Below, piece by piece: positions 45,623 through 55,882 of a stretch of DNA of 64,000 bases. The stretch is taken from the NCBI RefSeq assembly GCF_000179235.2, contig NZ_CP039373.1:2390554-2454553 (forward strand). The letters are read 5' to 3'. A program made the position numbers and the translations under genes. Positions within the stretch are counted from its first letter, which is position 1. Each line of letters begins with the position of its first letter. The DNA comes from Synechococcus sp. CB0101. GTDB taxonomy: Bacteria > Cyanobacteriota > Cyanobacteriia > PCC-6307 > Cyanobiaceae. The notes below the pieces were generated by a model, which was given only the letters and a program-made list of their open reading frames with translations, ran no database searches and had not been told where the DNA came from.

Positions 45623-46102
45623 ATGCGCCGCCTCTTTGCTGTTCTGATTTCTGCCCTGCTGATCTTCGGCTTCGCCCCTGTGGCTAAAGCCGATGTGGCC
45701 GGGCTGACCCCCTGCGCTGAGAGCGCTCGCTTCCAGCAGCGTGCTGCTGCCGCCACCACCGACCAGGCCAAGGCTCGCTTCGCGATGTACAGCCAGGCCT
45801 CCTGCGGTGCTGATGGCCTGCCCCACCTGATCGTGGATGGCCGCCTCAGCCACGCCGGTGACTTCATCATTCCTGGCATCGCCTTCCTCTACATCGCTGG
45901 TTGCATCGGCTGGGCCGGTCGCAACTACCTGATGGCGATCCGCGGCGACAAGGATGCCGCCATGAAGGAAATCCAGATCGACCTCTCGCTGGCCTTCAAG
46001 AGCACCCTGGCTGCTGCCACCTGGCCGATCGCTGCCTTCGGCGCTCTCACCAGCGGCAAGCTCACCGAGGCCGACGACAAGATCACCGTCTCCCCTCGCT
46101 GA
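45623..46102 (+). CDS. psaF: Photosystem I subunit III (PsaF)
   Basis: Lumen-side subunit of photosystem I, 159 aa, that helps dock plastocyanin or cytochrome c6. A cleavable signal ([23 protein letters not shown]) is followed by the mature start [11 protein letters not shown], with paired Cys (near 30 and 63). A transmembrane helix (about 85-105) and the final hydrophobic stretch are typical. ATG 45623 is chosen over GTG 45605. psaJ follows after 49 bp as part of the same transcript. Confidence 0.96.
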   Translation: MRRLFAVLISALLIFGFAPVAKADVAGLTPCAESARFQQRAAAATTDQAKARFAMYSQASCGADGLPHLIVDGRLSHAGDFIIPGIAFLYIAGCIGWAGRNYLMAIRGDKDAAMKEIQIDLSLAFKSTLAAATWPIAAFGALTSGKLTEADDKITVSPR

Positions 46103-46151
46103 TCAGGCCGCGGCCTGAACCGATTTTTCCTCGTCCATTCACTCTCCAGCG

Positions 46152-46268
46152 ATGAAGAAGTTCCTCACCACTGCTCCGGTGTTTGCCGCCATCTGGTTCA
46201 CCGTGACCGCCGGCATCCTGATCGAGTTCAACCGTTTCTATCCCGACCTGCTCTTCCACCCGATGTGA
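46152..46268 (+). CDS. psaJ: Photosystem I subunit IX (PsaJ)
   Basis: A 38-aa single-span PSI subunit, too short for usual gene calls. It begins [16 protein letters not shown], has one hydrophobic helix, and ends [10 protein letters not shown], the standard PsaJ pattern. It contacts PsaF in the complex, and the psaF-psaJ order is conserved in cyanobacteria. A strong terminator lies 24 bp downstream. Confidence 0.96.
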   Translation: MKKFLTTAPVFAAIWFTVTAGILIEFNRFYPDLLFHPM

Positions 46269-46291
46269 GCAGCTCCGGCTGAATTCCCTGA

Positions 46292-46317
46292 AGCGGCTCC
46301 AACGAGCCGCTTTTTTT
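46292..46317 (+). terminator. Intrinsic terminator of psaF-psaJ
   Basis: AGCGGCTC (46292-46299) pairs with GAGCCGCT (46304-46311) around CAAC, followed by six more Ts. One of the clearest rho-independent terminators in the window; it may also serve gmk on the other strand. Confidence 0.93.
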
Positions 46318-46321
46318 GCGC

Positions 46322-46891
46322 TCAGCGCAGTCCCATCAACTCCTCGAGCTCAGCCAAGGCGCGATCGAGATCGTCATTGACGAGCACTGCATCAAATTCC
46401 GCCTCGGCTGCCAGCTCCACGCGGGCGCGCTCTAAGCGACGGCTGATCGCTTCCTCGCTATCGGTACCGCGGCCGCGGATGCGGCGCTCCAGCTCGTCAA
46501 ACGAGGGCGGCTTGATGAAGATCTGAAAGCCGCTCGGGAAGCTCTGGCGCACCTGGCGGGCTCCCTCCAGCTCGATTTCCAGCAACACCGGGCGCCCGGC
46601 CGCCAATTGCTGCTCCACCGGCTCCCGAGGGGTGCCATAGCAATTGCCCGCGAACTCGGCCCACTCCAGCAAGCCCGCCTGGGCCACCTTGGCCTCGAAA
46701 CCGGGGCGATCCAGGAAGAAATAGTGCTGCCCCTCCTGCTCCCCGCTGCGAGGCGCACGGGTTGTAGCCGAGACCGACAGCCAGATCTGGGGGTGACGCT
46801 GCAGTAGGGCCGCCACCAAGGTGCCCTTACCCACCCCGCTCGGGCCGGTGATCAGAAACAGCCGGCCGGCAGCGGAGGGCTCAGCAGCCAT
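46322..46891 (-). CDS. gmk: Guanylate kinase
   Basis: Phosphorylates GMP/dGMP to GDP/dGDP, 189 aa. The P-loop is [13 protein letters not shown] at the N-terminus. The GMP-binding region reads [21 protein letters not shown], and [12 protein letters not shown] follows. A long helical LID region precedes the end. ATG 46891 is used. It is divergent from the NFACT gene and convergent with psaJ. Confidence 0.95.
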   Translation of the reverse strand: MAAEPSAAGRLFLITGPSGVGKGTLVAALLQRHPQIWLSVSATTRAPRSGEQEGQHYFFLDRPGFEAKVAQAGLLEWAEFAGNCYGTPREPVEQQLAAGRPVLLEIELEGARQVRQSFPSGFQIFIKPPSFDELERRIRGRGTDSEEAISRRLERARVELAAEAEFDAVLVNDDLDRALAELEELMGLR

Positions 46892-46950
46892 GAACGATCG
46901 AGCGCGGCCCTGCAGAGTAGGTGTGCCGCCGCAGCTGTTTCGCCTCGCCC

Positions 46951-48681
46951 ATGGCTCCTGCCGCGCTCCAGGCCATGGACCTCACCAGCCTGCGGGCGGT
47001 GCTGAGCGAACTGCAGCCCCTGCTGGTGCCGAGCCGCTTCGAGAAGGCGCAACAGGCCGATGCCCAAACCCTGCAGCTGGGATTTCGCACCCTGCGGCAG
47101 CGCCTCTGGCTGGAGTTGAGCTGGCTGGCGGAGGCACCGCGCCTGCTGGCCATTGCCCCGCCGCCGCGCCAGGGTGATGGCAGCACCCTCGCCCAGCAGC
47201 TGCAGCACGGCCTCGGGGGCTTGGCGCTGGTGAGCCTGGAGCAGCCTGGCTGGGAGCGGGTGGTGGAGCTGGGCTTTGCGGCGCGGCCCGGCGACAGCCT
47301 GCAGCGCTGGCTGGTGCTGGAGCTGATGGGCCGCCACAGCAATCTGTTTCTGCTCGACGAGCAGCGCCGCGTGGTGGCAGCCGCCCGTCAGGTGCGCCAA
47401 CAGCAGTCGCGGCTGCGGCCGATCGGCACCGGCGACCTCTACAGCCCACCGCCGCCGCTGCAGGGACAGCCCCCGGATCCCAACGAACCGTTTGAACGCT
47501 GGAAGGCGCAGCTCACCCTGCTGCCGCTGCCGCTGCTGAAAGCGCTGCAGAGCGCGTATCAAGGCATCAGCCCGGCCCTGGCTCTGCAGCTGGCCGGCGA
47601 TACCCCAGAGGGCCAGGCTTGGCTCAGCCAACCGGTGCAGAGCCTCAGCGCCCAGCAATGGCAGGCGCTGTGGGAGCACTGGCAAAGCTGGCTGCAGGCG
47701 ATGGAGCAGCAGCGCTTTGGCTTCACCCCGGGCCAATGCTGCGCCTACCGCTGCTGGCAGGCACCAGCCCCAGCTGGCAGCGCAGCCCCTGAACCGCTGG
47801 CCATCAACCAAGCCCTGGCCAGCTATCACCAGCAGCGCCTGGGCAGCCGGCAGGTGCAGCAGCGGCAACATCAGCTGCGGCAACGGCTGGAGCAACTGCT
47901 GCAGCGCGAACGCTCCCAGATGGAGCACCAGCAGCAGCTGCTCGATCAGGTGGAGAACAGCGACCAGCTGCAACAGCAGGCCGATGCGCTGCTGTGCCTG
48001 CCCCAGCCCAGCCGTGACCAGGTGGCAGAAGCCCAGAAGCTCTACAAACGGGCACGCAAGCTGCGGCGCTCCGTGGCCGCCATCACCCCGCGGCTGGAGC
48101 AACACCGCCAGCGGATCGAACAACTCGAAACCAGCCTCACCTTCCTGGAGCAGGGGCCGGAGCACAGCCACACCGCTGCGCTGGAGCATCTGCACACCCT
48201 GGAGGAGGAATGCACCCACCTGCAGGACCCCGGGCGCCCCAACCGCAGCCAACGCCGCCAGCAGACCAGCGCTGCCCCCAACCCGCTGGAGCTCACCAGC
48301 CCCAGCGGTCTGCGTCTGCAGGTGGGCCGCAACCACCGCCAGAACGAATGGATCAGCCTGCGGCAGGCCCGCCGCGGTGATCTCTGGTTCCACGCCCAGG
48401 AGTGCCCAGGCAGCCATGTGGTGCTGAAGGGATCAGAAGGTGTGCCGGGAGACGCAGACCTCCAGGCCGCAGCCGATCTGGCCGCGCACTTCAGTCGGGC
48501 GCGCGGCAACAGCCGTGTGGCGGTGGTGCTGGTGCCCTGCGACGACCTCCAGCGCATTGCCGGCGCTGTGCCCGGCACCGTGCGCCATCGGGGCGGCGAG
48601 GTGCTGTGGGCCGATCCCGGCCGTGCGGCAGCGCTGCTCACAGCGGCGCCCCCTAGCCTCGGAGTGGAGCCAGAGCCATGA
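46951..48681 (+). CDS. RqcH/NFACT family ribosome quality-control protein
   Basis: Homolog of Rqc2/RqcH, about 576 aa. It has the NFACT-N domain (about 1-150), a long Gln/Leu/Glu coiled coil (about 285-430) and the C-terminal NFACT-R (DUF814) domain with [15 protein letters not shown] and PGSHVVL. In bacteria RqcH binds obstructed 50S subunits and directs C-terminal alanine tailing of stalled chains; an older label is fibronectin-binding protein. The start may be ATG 46951 or ATG 46975; an open frame reaches GTG 46921. tatC overlaps its stop by ATGA. Confidence 0.9.
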   Translation: MAPAALQAMDLTSLRAVLSELQPLLVPSRFEKAQQADAQTLQLGFRTLRQRLWLELSWLAEAPRLLAIAPPPRQGDGSTLAQQLQHGLGGLALVSLEQPGWERVVELGFAARPGDSLQRWLVLELMGRHSNLFLLDEQRRVVAAARQVRQQQSRLRPIGTGDLYSPPPPLQGQPPDPNEPFERWKAQLTLLPLPLLKALQSAYQGISPALALQLAGDTPEGQAWLSQPVQSLSAQQWQALWEHWQSWLQAMEQQRFGFTPGQCCAYRCWQAPAPAGSAAPEPLAINQALASYHQQRLGSRQVQQRQHQLRQRLEQLLQRERSQMEHQQQLLDQVENSDQLQQQADALLCLPQPSRDQVAEAQKLYKRARKLRRSVAAITPRLEQHRQRIEQLETSLTFLEQGPEHSHTAALEHLHTLEEECTHLQDPGRPNRSQRRQQTSAAPNPLELTSPSGLRLQVGRNHRQNEWISLRQARRGDLWFHAQECPGSHVVLKGSEGVPGDADLQAAADLAAHFSRARGNSRVAVVLVPCDDLQRIAGAVPGTVRHRGGEVLWADPGRAAALLTAAPPSLGVEPEP

Positions 48682-49493
48682 GCGAGCCCGACACTGTGCT
48701 GCCCCCGCCGGCACCGATCCGCATCAGCGGCATCGGCGAGCAGGCTGCTGCCGCGGGCCCAGAGGCGATCCACCCGGACGATCAGTTTCCGGCCGAGGTG
48801 GAGATGACGCTGGTGGATCACCTCGAGGAACTGCGCCGTCGCATCCTGCGCAGCCTTTTGGCGGTGCTGATCGGAGCTGGTGGCTGCCTGCTACTGGTGA
48901 AACCGCTGGTGCGGCTGCTGGAGGTACCCGCCAAGGGCATTCATTTCCTACAGCTGGCGCCAGGTGAATTCCTGTTTGTCTCCATCAAGGTGGCCGGCTA
49001 CGCCGGCTTGATCCTGGCGCTGCCCTACGTGCTCTACGAGGGGCTGGCCTTTGTGCTGCCGGGGCTGACGCGGCGAGAACAACGGCTGGTGGCACCGGCC
49101 GTGGGTGGTTCGGCTGTGCTGTTCATGGCCGGCCTGGCCTTTGCCTGGTGGGCGCTGGTGCCCGCCGCGCTCAACTTCCTGGTGAGCTACGGCGCCGATG
49201 TGGTGGAGCCGCTGTGGTCGATCGAGCGCTATCTCGATTTCGTGTTGCTGCTGATGGTGGCCACGGCCCTGGCCTTCCAGTTGCCAGTGCTGCAGATGCT
49301 GCTGGCGGCGCTCGGCCTTGTGCGCGCCCAGACGATGCTGGCGGCCTGGCGCTTCGTGGTGGTGGGATCGGCTCTGGCCGGGGCTGTGCTCACCCCATCC
49401 ACTGATCCGGTCACGATGCTGCTGCTCAGCGGCGCCATCACCGCGCTCTATCTGATTGGCGTGGGCCTCGCCCGCATCGTGCAGCGCAGCTAG
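48678..49493 (+). CDS. tatC: Sec-independent protein translocase TatC
   Basis: Twin-arginine translocase core, 271 aa, six transmembrane helices. The family motif [20 protein letters not shown] sits near residue 45, and the conserved [14 protein letters not shown] follows. The first 40 residues are a polar extension. It exports folded proteins such as the Rieske protein PetC, whose gene is 450 bp away. Its stop interlocks with the convergent DUF3067 stop on CTAG. Confidence 0.95.
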   Translation: MSEPDTVLPPPAPIRISGIGEQAAAAGPEAIHPDDQFPAEVEMTLVDHLEELRRRILRSLLAVLIGAGGCLLLVKPLVRLLEVPAKGIHFLQLAPGEFLFVSIKVAGYAGLILALPYVLYEGLAFVLPGLTRREQRLVAPAVGGSAVLFMAGLAFAWWALVPAALNFLVSYGADVVEPLWSIERYLDFVLLLMVATALAFQLPVLQMLLAALGLVRAQTMLAAWRFVVVGSALAGAVLTPSTDPVTMLLLSGAITALYLIGVGLARIVQRS

Positions 49494-49849
49494 AGCAGAA
49501 ATTCGCTGGAGCGCCCCTCGGGCAGATCAAGGGCGAGGTTCATCGCCTTGCCCAACCTTGGTTTGTCAGTGGTGGTGAGCAGCCAGCTGCGCACCTGCTG
49601 CGCCACCCCCAGCCCGTTGAGATTCACCACCAACTCCTCGAGCTGAGCGAGGTATTGCTCGGGTGTCATCGGAAACGATTGCTGCTCGAGATAACCCCAC
49701 ATCACCTGGAGATAGAGGCGGCCGCGGCGCACGATCAGCTGCAGGTCATAGGAGGCCTGCCAGCGCTGGCGCAGGATCTCGAGCACCTCAGCGCTGCTGA
49801 GCGGAGCGTCGGCGGGCAGGGTCACGGAAGCAAGGGCGCGCAACAGCAT
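49490..49849 (-). CDS. DUF3067 family protein
   Basis: A 119-aa protein of the DUF3067 family, found in cyanobacteria and plastids with no firm function. Recognised parts are [22 protein letters not shown] (near residue 20), then [16 protein letters not shown] and the Leu-rich [17 protein letters not shown] 49849 is used; the frame remains open far upstream but only antisense to petC. It lies between tatC and petC in the opposite orientation. Confidence 0.82.
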   Translation of the reverse strand: MLLRALASVTLPADAPLSSAEVLEILRQRWQASYDLQLIVRRGRLYLQVMWGYLEQQSFPMTPEQYLAQLEELVVNLNGLGVAQQVRSWLLTTTDKPRLGKAMNLALDLPEGRSSEFLL

Positions 49850-49948
49850 GTTGCAGGCTGCCGCCGCAAGCCCGTTTTGGCCAACGGTGGCCGGAGGGGC
49901 AACGTCCATAATGGGCGCCACGTTGCAGTGGCCACCACGCCGCCCCGT

Positions 49949-50497
49949 ATGACCCAGATCCCAGCAAGCGCCTCGAGTGGTGACGTGCCCGGAATGGGTC
50001 GTCGCCAATTCATGAACCTGCTGACCTTCGGGTCGGTCACGGGCGTGGCCCTGGGTGCCCTCTACCCGGTGGTGAACTACTTCATCCCCCCCAAGGCTGC
50101 TGGTTCCGGCGGCGGCACCGCAGCCAAGGACGAGCTCGGCAATGCCGTCACCGCCAGTGGCTGGCTGAGCAACCACCGCGAAGGTGATCGCAACCTGGTG
50201 CAGGGCCTCAAGGGCGATCCCACCTATCTGATCGTTGAGGGCAGCGACGCGATCGGCAGCTACGGCATCAACGCGATCTGCACCCACCTCGGCTGTGTGG
50301 TGCCCTGGAACGCGGCGGCCAACAAGTTCATGTGCCCCTGCCACGGCTCCCAGTACGACGCCACCGGCAAGGTGGTGCGCGGCCCCGCCCCCCTCTCCCT
50401 GGCCCTGGCCCACGTGTCGGTTGAGAACGACAACGTGTTCCTGAGCCAGTGGACCGAAACCGATTTCCGCACCGGCGAGAAGCCCTGGTGGGTCTGA
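49949..50497 (+). CDS. petC: Cytochrome b6f Rieske iron-sulfur subunit
   Basis: [2Fe-2S] subunit of the cytochrome b6f complex, 182 aa. A twin-arginine-like [13 protein letters not shown] precedes the single membrane anchor (about 22-45). Cluster ligands are in [10 protein letters not shown] (near 112) and CPCHGSQYD (near 130). It carries electrons from plastoquinol to cytochrome f, whose gene follows after 38 bp. ATG 49949 gives the normal N-terminus. Confidence 0.97.
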   Translation: MTQIPASASSGDVPGMGRRQFMNLLTFGSVTGVALGALYPVVNYFIPPKAAGSGGGTAAKDELGNAVTASGWLSNHREGDRNLVQGLKGDPTYLIVEGSDAIGSYGINAICTHLGCVVPWNAAANKFMCPCHGSQYDATGKVVRGPAPLSLALAHVSVENDNVFLSQWTETDFRTGEKPWWV

Positions 50498-50535
50498 TCT
50501 CCTCCCCAGTCGTTTTCCCCTCGCCACTCCGCACC

Positions 50536-51468
50536 ATGCGTCGTTCCTTTTCCCTGCTGCTGAGCTCGCTGCTGGCTCTCGGCGCTCTGCTCGTAGCTCC
50601 CCAGGCCAGCTGGGCTTACCCGTTCTGGGCACAGCAGAACTACGACTACCCCCGCGAAGCCACCGGCAAGCTGGCTTGCGCCAACTGCCACCTCGCCAAG
50701 AAGCCCACCCAAGTGGAACTGCCCCAGGCGGTGTTCCCTGATGAGGTGTTCAAGGTGGAAGTGGATATCCCTTACGACACCAAGGTGCAGCAGGTGGCTG
50801 GCGATGGCAGCCCCACCGGCCTGAACGTTGGTGCCGTGGTGATGCTTCCCGATGGCTTCACCCTGGCCCCGGCTGATCGCCTCACCGACGAGCTCAAGGA
50901 AGAGACCGCCGGCGTTTACGTGACCACTTGGAACGACGACAACCCCAACATCCTGCTGGTGGGCCCTCTGCCCGGCGATGACCACCAGAAGATCGTCTTC
51001 CCGATTCTTTCGCCTGATCCCGCCACCGACAGCAACATTCACTTCGGTAAATACCAGCTGCACGTGGGCGGCAACCGTGGCCGCGGCCAGGTGTATCCCA
51101 CCGGTGAAAAGAGCAACAACAGCGTCTTCACCGCTTCAGCCGCTGGCACGGTTCAGGCCATCAACGCCGGTGATAACGGAGCCACCGATGTGGTGATCCA
51201 AACCGCTGATGGCAACAGCGTGACCGACACCATTCCCGCAGGTCCCACCCTCACCGCCGCCGTGGGCGATGTGGTGGCCGCCGGTGCAGCCCTCACCAAC
51301 GATCCCAACGTGGGTGGTTTCGGTCAGCTCGACGCTGAAGTGGTGCTGCAGAACCCCAACCGCATCTACGGTCTGCTGGCCTTCTTCGCCGCCGTGGCTC
51401 TGGCCCAGATCATGCTGGTGCTGAAGAAGAAGCAGGTAGAAAAGGTTCAGGCCGCCGAAGGCATCTGA
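50536..51468 (+). CDS. petA: Cytochrome f
   Basis: Haem c-containing subunit of cytochrome b6f, 310 aa. The signal ends ASWA, and the mature N-terminus [10 protein letters not shown] provides the axial Tyr. The haem motif is CANCH (near residue 52). A membrane anchor near 280-300 is followed by a Lys-rich end (KKKQVEKVQ). ATG 50536 is used. It forms an operon with petC; lgt shares one base with its stop. Confidence 0.97.
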   Translation: MRRSFSLLLSSLLALGALLVAPQASWAYPFWAQQNYDYPREATGKLACANCHLAKKPTQVELPQAVFPDEVFKVEVDIPYDTKVQQVAGDGSPTGLNVGAVVMLPDGFTLAPADRLTDELKEETAGVYVTTWNDDNPNILLVGPLPGDDHQKIVFPILSPDPATDSNIHFGKYQLHVGGNRGRGQVYPTGEKSNNSVFTASAAGTVQAINAGDNGATDVVIQTADGNSVTDTIPAGPTLTAAVGDVVAAGAALTNDPNVGGFGQLDAEVVLQNPNRIYGLLAFFAAVALAQIMLVLKKKQVEKVQAAEGI

Positions 51469-52322
51469 TGCCCCTCGCTTTGTTCACCTCACCAGGGCCC
51501 TTGCTGTTTCAGCTGGGGCCCTTTTCTCTGCGTTGGTACGGCCTGCTGATCGCGGTTGCCGTGTTGCTGGGCCTGTTGCTCGCCACACGCCTGGGCAAAC
51601 AGCGCGGCATCGATCCCGCCCTGATCGCCGACCTGCTGCCGATCCTGGTGCTGGCGGCCGTGATCGGCGCCCGCCTCTATTACGTGACCTTTGAGTGGCG
51701 GCAGTACCAGCTGAATTGGCTGGATGCTTTCGCCATCTGGCGGGGGGGCATCGCCATTCATGGCGCCCTGATCGGCGGCACGCTCGCCGTGATCCTCTAC
51801 AGCCGTTGGCGGCGGATTGCCTTCTGGAACCTGCTCGATGTGCTGCTGCCCTCGGTTGCTCTGGGCCAGGCCATCGGCCGCTGGGGCAACTTCTTCAACT
51901 CAGAAGCCTTTGGACTCCCCACGGATCTGCCCTGGAAGCTCACGATTCCCTACGCCAATCGGCCCGTGGAATTTCTCGATCAGAGCACCTTCCACCCCAC
52001 CTTCCTCTACGAATCCCTCTGGAATCTCGGCGTTCTGGCCCTGCTGCTGGTGCTGTTTGAACGGGGTGTGCGGGGGAAAATCCAGTTGCCGATGGGGGCG
52101 ATCAGCTGCTTCTACCTGGTGGCTTACAGCGCCGGGCGCTTCTGGATTGAAGGCCTGCGCATCGATCCCCTCTGCCTGATGGGCACCCCGCCCGACTGCG
52201 ATGGAGGCCTGCGCATGGCCCAGCTGGTGAGCTTGCTGCTGATCGGCCTTGGGGCCCTGGGCCTTTACTGGCTGTATGGCCGGCGCCAACCCCTGCCGGA
52301 CCCCAGCGGAGTGCAGGCATGA
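51468..52322 (+). CDS. lgt: Prolipoprotein diacylglyceryl transferase
   Basis: First enzyme of lipoprotein maturation, 284 aa, about seven membrane helices. Motifs are [15 protein letters not shown], the HGALIGG turn (near 105) and the signature [13 protein letters not shown] (near 138-150). It shares the TGATG junction with petA and ATGA with cobM, so it is read through from the pet operon. The ABC binding protein at 32883 is a plausible local client. Confidence 0.95.
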   Translation: MPLALFTSPGPLLFQLGPFSLRWYGLLIAVAVLLGLLLATRLGKQRGIDPALIADLLPILVLAAVIGARLYYVTFEWRQYQLNWLDAFAIWRGGIAIHGALIGGTLAVILYSRWRRIAFWNLLDVLLPSVALGQAIGRWGNFFNSEAFGLPTDLPWKLTIPYANRPVEFLDQSTFHPTFLYESLWNLGVLALLLVLFERGVRGKIQLPMGAISCFYLVAYSAGRFWIEGLRIDPLCLMGTPPDCDGGLRMAQLVSLLLIGLGALGLYWLYGRRQPLPDPSGVQA

Positions 52323-53080
52323 GTGGCAAGGTCTGGATCGTGGGGGCAGGTCCCGGAGCACCGGATCTGCTCACGCTCCGTGCTGCGCGGGCGATCGAGC
52401 AGGCAGAGGTGCTGATCTGGACCGACTCACTGGTGAACCCCCAACTGGCGGCGATGGCGCCGGAGGGCTGCGAGCGGGTGCGCACCAGCACCCTCACGCT
52501 GGAAGAGGTGATGGCGGTGATGCTTGAGCGCACCGCCGCCGGCAAACGGGTGGTGCGCCTGCATGACGGCGACACGTGTTTGTACAGCGCCCTGCATGAA
52601 CAGCTCTGCCGGCTGCTGGATGCCGATGTGGAGGTTGAGGTAGTGCCGGGGTTGAGCGCCTACCAAGCCACCGCCGCAGCCCTGCAGGCGGAACTCACCA
52701 TTCCTGGCTTGGTGCAAACCATCGTGCTGAGCCGCGCTGGTGGGCGAACCGGCGTGCCTGAACGAGAACAACTGCAGCAGCTCGCTGCGCTGCAAGCCTC
52801 TCTTTGTCTGTATCTGAGCGCCCGCCATGTGGAGGAGGTGCAGGCGGAGCTGCTGCTGCACTATCCAGCCAACACCCCGGTCGCCATTGGCTATCGGGTG
52901 AGCTGGCCGGATCAATGGCTCCAGGTGGTGCCGCTAGCGGAGATGGCGCGGGCCAGCCAGGAACGCGAGCTGATTCGCACCACCTTGTATGTGGTGAGCC
53001 CAGCCCTCGCTGCTCCCGGAGCAGCCCGCTCTCGGCTCTACTCAGCCAGCCATCACCACCTGTTCCGCGGAGGCGCCTGA
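52319..53080 (+). CDS. cobM: Precorrin-4 C11-methyltransferase
   Basis: SAM-dependent methylase of the cobalamin corrin ring, 253 aa. It begins [18 protein letters not shown], contains [16 protein letters not shown] (near residue 80), the Gly/Pro motif [15 protein letters not shown] and [13 protein letters not shown]. These fit CobM/CbiF rather than other corrin methylases. It overlaps lgt by ATGA. No other cob genes are in this window. Confidence 0.93.
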   Translation: MSGKVWIVGAGPGAPDLLTLRAARAIEQAEVLIWTDSLVNPQLAAMAPEGCERVRTSTLTLEEVMAVMLERTAAGKRVVRLHDGDTCLYSALHEQLCRLLDADVEVEVVPGLSAYQATAAALQAELTIPGLVQTIVLSRAGGRTGVPEREQLQQLAALQASLCLYLSARHVEEVQAELLLHYPANTPVAIGYRVSWPDQWLQVVPLAEMARASQERELIRTTLYVVSPALAAPGAARSRLYSASHHHLFRGGA

Positions 53081-53108
53081 GCCAGCTGAAACCAGGCAGG
53101 CCATGTTC

Positions 53109-53114
53109 TAAAGT
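53109..53114 (+). promoter_or_regulatory. Possible -10 element for tRNA-Val
   Basis: TAAAGT lies 28 bp before the mature tRNA 5' end, in an otherwise GC-rich gap. The match is fair and the spacing leaves room for a short 5' leader. No firm -35 is seen. Confidence 0.3.
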
Positions 53115-53141
53115 CTCAAAGCGCGAGCGAGCAGCGCACGC

Positions 53142-53213
<72 letters not shown>

Positions 53214-53221
53214 TCTAAATC

Positions 53222-53247
53222 ATCAAGGTTGACGAATCAACCTTGAT
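53222..53247 (+). terminator. Perfect hairpin after tRNA-Val, possible terminator
   Basis: ATCAAGGTTGA (53222-53232) pairs perfectly with TCAACCTTGAT (53237-53247) around CGAA, a stable tetraloop. There is no T tract, so it may end the tRNA transcript weakly, guide 3' processing or act bidirectionally. It is the only AT-rich perfect hairpin I saw here. Confidence 0.5.
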
Positions 53248-53348
53248 CGATGTTCAACTGATCTCAGCAACAACCACGGTTTTCAGCAACCGCGTGGTTG
53301 ATCACTGTTTTCACGGCACAATGACGGCAACGACCCAGCCGACTCACC

Positions 53349-54218
53349 GTGAACGCCAGTGAGGCCAACCCTTCGAACGCTGGGCAACACGAAGCAGCGG
53401 CGATGAGTAGCGACTCCAGCGATCCCTTGATCGCGTTGGGCCAGAGCCTGCGCAGCGCCCGTGAGCAACGCGGCCTCAGCAGCACCGCCCTGGCCGAACA
53501 GCTGCATATGGGCGAGGAACAACTCAACGCCCTGGAATCTGGAGACCCGCAGCGCCTGCCGGAACTGGTGTTTGTGATCGCCCAGGCGCGTCGAGTAGCC
53601 GCGGCCCTGGGGATCGATGCATCCCCCCTGGTGGAGCCGCTCAAGCAGCTACGCAGCACCATCAAACCGGTGCCCGCCCCCCTCAGCAGCGCCGAACCTC
53701 CCGGCCGCCAGCGCCCCCGCGCCCGGCTCAGCCCCCAGAGCTACACCACTCAGCCGCGCCCCCGTGGCAACGGTGGCGGCACGATCGCCCTGCGCTGGCT
53801 GGGGAGCCTGGCCCTGCTGGCCGGGATTGGTGCCGCTGGCGTGTGGGGATGGCAGCAGCTGCCGCAACGGGGGGTTCGCGGCTCGGCTCCACAACCAGCC
53901 AAGCCCTCCAAGCCCGCCCAGCCCGTTGCCCCGCCGGTTGCGGCCAAGCCCAAACCCAAGCCTGCACCTGCACCGATCCCCACCGAACTCACCCTCAGCG
54001 CCGCCCAGCCCAGCTGGCTCACCGTGCGCACCGCCAAGGGGAAAGTGTTGTTTGAAGGCACATTCCAAGGCAAGCGCCAGTTCCCCCTCGACGGTGGGCT
54101 CGAAGTGTTGGCAGGCCGCCCTGATCTCGTGACGGTGATCCAAGGCGACGGCCCCGGCAAACCCCTGGGCCCCATCGATCAGATCCGCTGGATGAGCTTC
54201 AACGCTCCTCCACGCTGA
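53349..54218 (+). CDS. RodZ-like HTH membrane protein
   Basis: A 289-aa protein with the RodZ plan: a cytoplasmic helix-turn-helix (about residues 25-95, GQSLRSAREQRGLSSTALAEQL), a Pro/Arg-rich linker, one transmembrane helix (about 141-160), a Pro/Lys/Ala periplasmic stretch (about 175-220) and a C-terminal DUF4115-like beta domain (PSWLTVRTAKGKVLFEG). RodZ links MreB to the elongation machinery. The start is GTG 53349 or ATG 53403. It overlaps the convergent ppx gene by 20 bases. Confidence 0.82.
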   Translation: MNASEANPSNAGQHEAAAMSSDSSDPLIALGQSLRSAREQRGLSSTALAEQLHMGEEQLNALESGDPQRLPELVFVIAQARRVAAALGIDASPLVEPLKQLRSTIKPVPAPLSSAEPPGRQRPRARLSPQSYTTQPRPRGNGGGTIALRWLGSLALLAGIGAAGVWGWQQLPQRGVRGSAPQPAKPSKPAQPVAPPVAAKPKPKPAPAPIPTELTLSAAQPSWLTVRTAKGKVLFEGTFQGKRQFPLDGGLEVLAGRPDLVTVIQGDGPGKPLGPIDQIRWMSFNAPPR

Positions 54219-55806
54219 GGCGAACCCCCACTGCTTCCTCCACGGCCGCCTGGCACGCCGCCAGACTCCAGCGCTCAAGGCTGAGATCCTGACCAGCATG
54301 CATCGGTTCCAGCCGGATCGAGCAGTGGTGATCGCCATCGCGCCGTAGCTGCAGGCCGGCCAACACGGGCTCAGGCCGGCGATCAAGCGCCACCGCCAGA
54401 CGGAGCAACAGGGCCATGGCGGCCACGGTGCGGCGCTGGTCGCGGCCCTCGATCAGCTGCCATGACTCGTGCCGTTTCTTGGGCAACGAGCGGCGGTGAT
54501 AGCGGGCGATGGCCGCCACCATCAGGTGCTCACTATCGGAGTAGCCGAGCAGCTCCCCGTGGCGAATCAAATACCAGCTGTGCTTGTGATAGGCCCCGGT
54601 GTTGATGTGCTGGCCGCAGCTATGGAGCATGGCGGCGGCCCAGAGCAGCTGGCGGCCGCTGCCGTCGTCGCTGTGCAGCAGCCCCTGGCTCTGGCTGTAA
54701 AGACTCTGGGCGTAGGCCGCCACCCGCTCAGCCCGTGGCACATCCACCTTGTAGCGCTGAGCCAGATGCAACACCGTGCGCTGGCGGATGCTGCTCTGGA
54801 AGGCGAAGCGATCCACGATCAGATCGTTGCGCAGCATCCAATCCACGATCAGCCCCTCCCGCAGGGCCCGCTCACAGATCACCAGCTCGGCAGCGCCAAG
54901 CATCTCCATGGCGGTCTGCAGGATCAGCGCCCCGGGCACGATGATCTCGGCGCGGCGTTCATTCAGAGCCGGCAACGCACGGCGTTGGGCAGGGGTGAGC
55001 CCGAGCAAACGCTCCACCAGTTGATCGAGCCGTTGCCGGCTCACCCGATACCCCTGCATTCGTAGAGGCGGCCTCGGATCGTCGGCTGCCGCCAGGGCCG
55101 CAATCGCCATGGCCGTGCCGCTGGTGGCGACCATCACGGGCCGCTCACCCGCCTGCAACTGCTGACGCACCTGCAGCACCGCCGGCTCCAGGGATCCCTG
55201 GATGAACGCCCGTAGAAACTCCACCCGTTTGGCGGGCAGCGGTTCCTCCCGCACGAAATCACGCTGCAGCCGCACTGCACCCACGCGGGTACTGGTGAGC
55301 ACGCGGGCATCACGGCCATCGGCCAACACCAGCTCGGTGGATCCACCGCCGATATCGAGGATCAGATGCGGCTGATCTCCGAAGGCCATGCCAGACAGCA
55401 CGCCCAGATAGATCAAGCGAGCCTCTTCCGGGCCACTCACCAGATCCACCTCCAGGCCGAGTTGCTCCTGGATCGATTGCAGAAAATCACGGCCGTTGGG
55501 GGCCTCGCGCACCGCGCTGGTGGCGGCGGTGACCACATCACCGGGATCCACCCCATGGCTTGCGGCCAGTTCGCGGCAGTGGCGCAAGGTCGTGAACGCC
55601 CGTTCAATCGCGTCCGGCGAGAGATCACCGGTTTCGGGGTCGCGCTCCCCAAGCCGCGTGGTGGATTTCTCCGTGAGGATCACCGAAAAGGTGCGCAGCT
55701 CCGTATCCACCGCAGCAACCAGCAGGTGGATCGAATTGGTGCCGATATCAATCCCCGCTACGGGGCGGATGGAGCTCCCGATGGAGCGGCTGGGTGCCTC
55801 GCTCAC
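54199..55806 (-). CDS. ppx: Exopolyphosphatase, Ppx/GppA family
   Basis: Releases phosphate from polyphosphate chains (or acts on pppGpp), about 535 aa. The ASKHA fold motifs are clear: AGIDIGTNSIHLLVA at the N-terminus and LILDIGGGSTELVLADG near residue 145. The C-terminal HD-like domain carries AAMLHSCGQHINTGAYHKH. GTG 55806 is preferred; GTG 55842 would add 12 residues. It is divergent from the UbiA-type gene. Confidence 0.92.
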   Translation of the reverse strand: MSEAPSRSIGSSIRPVAGIDIGTNSIHLLVAAVDTELRTFSVILTEKSTTRLGERDPETGDLSPDAIERAFTTLRHCRELAASHGVDPGDVVTAATSAVREAPNGRDFLQSIQEQLGLEVDLVSGPEEARLIYLGVLSGMAFGDQPHLILDIGGGSTELVLADGRDARVLTSTRVGAVRLQRDFVREEPLPAKRVEFLRAFIQGSLEPAVLQVRQQLQAGERPVMVATSGTAMAIAALAAADDPRPPLRMQGYRVSRQRLDQLVERLLGLTPAQRRALPALNERRAEIIVPGALILQTAMEMLGAAELVICERALREGLIVDWMLRNDLIVDRFAFQSSIRQRTVLHLAQRYKVDVPRAERVAAYAQSLYSQSQGLLHSDDGSGRQLLWAAAMLHSCGQHINTGAYHKHSWYLIRHGELLGYSDSEHLMVAAIARYHRRSLPKKRHESWQLIEGRDQRRTVAAMALLLRLAVALDRRPEPVLAGLQLRRDGDHHCSIRLEPMHAGQDLSLERWSLAACQAAVEEAVGVRLSVEER

Positions 55807-55882
55807 GCGGCCATCGCCTCTCGCGCTGCGCCACTTTCGCACTGCTGCTCACCCAGGCGGCAGACCTAGGGTTTGCGCCACG

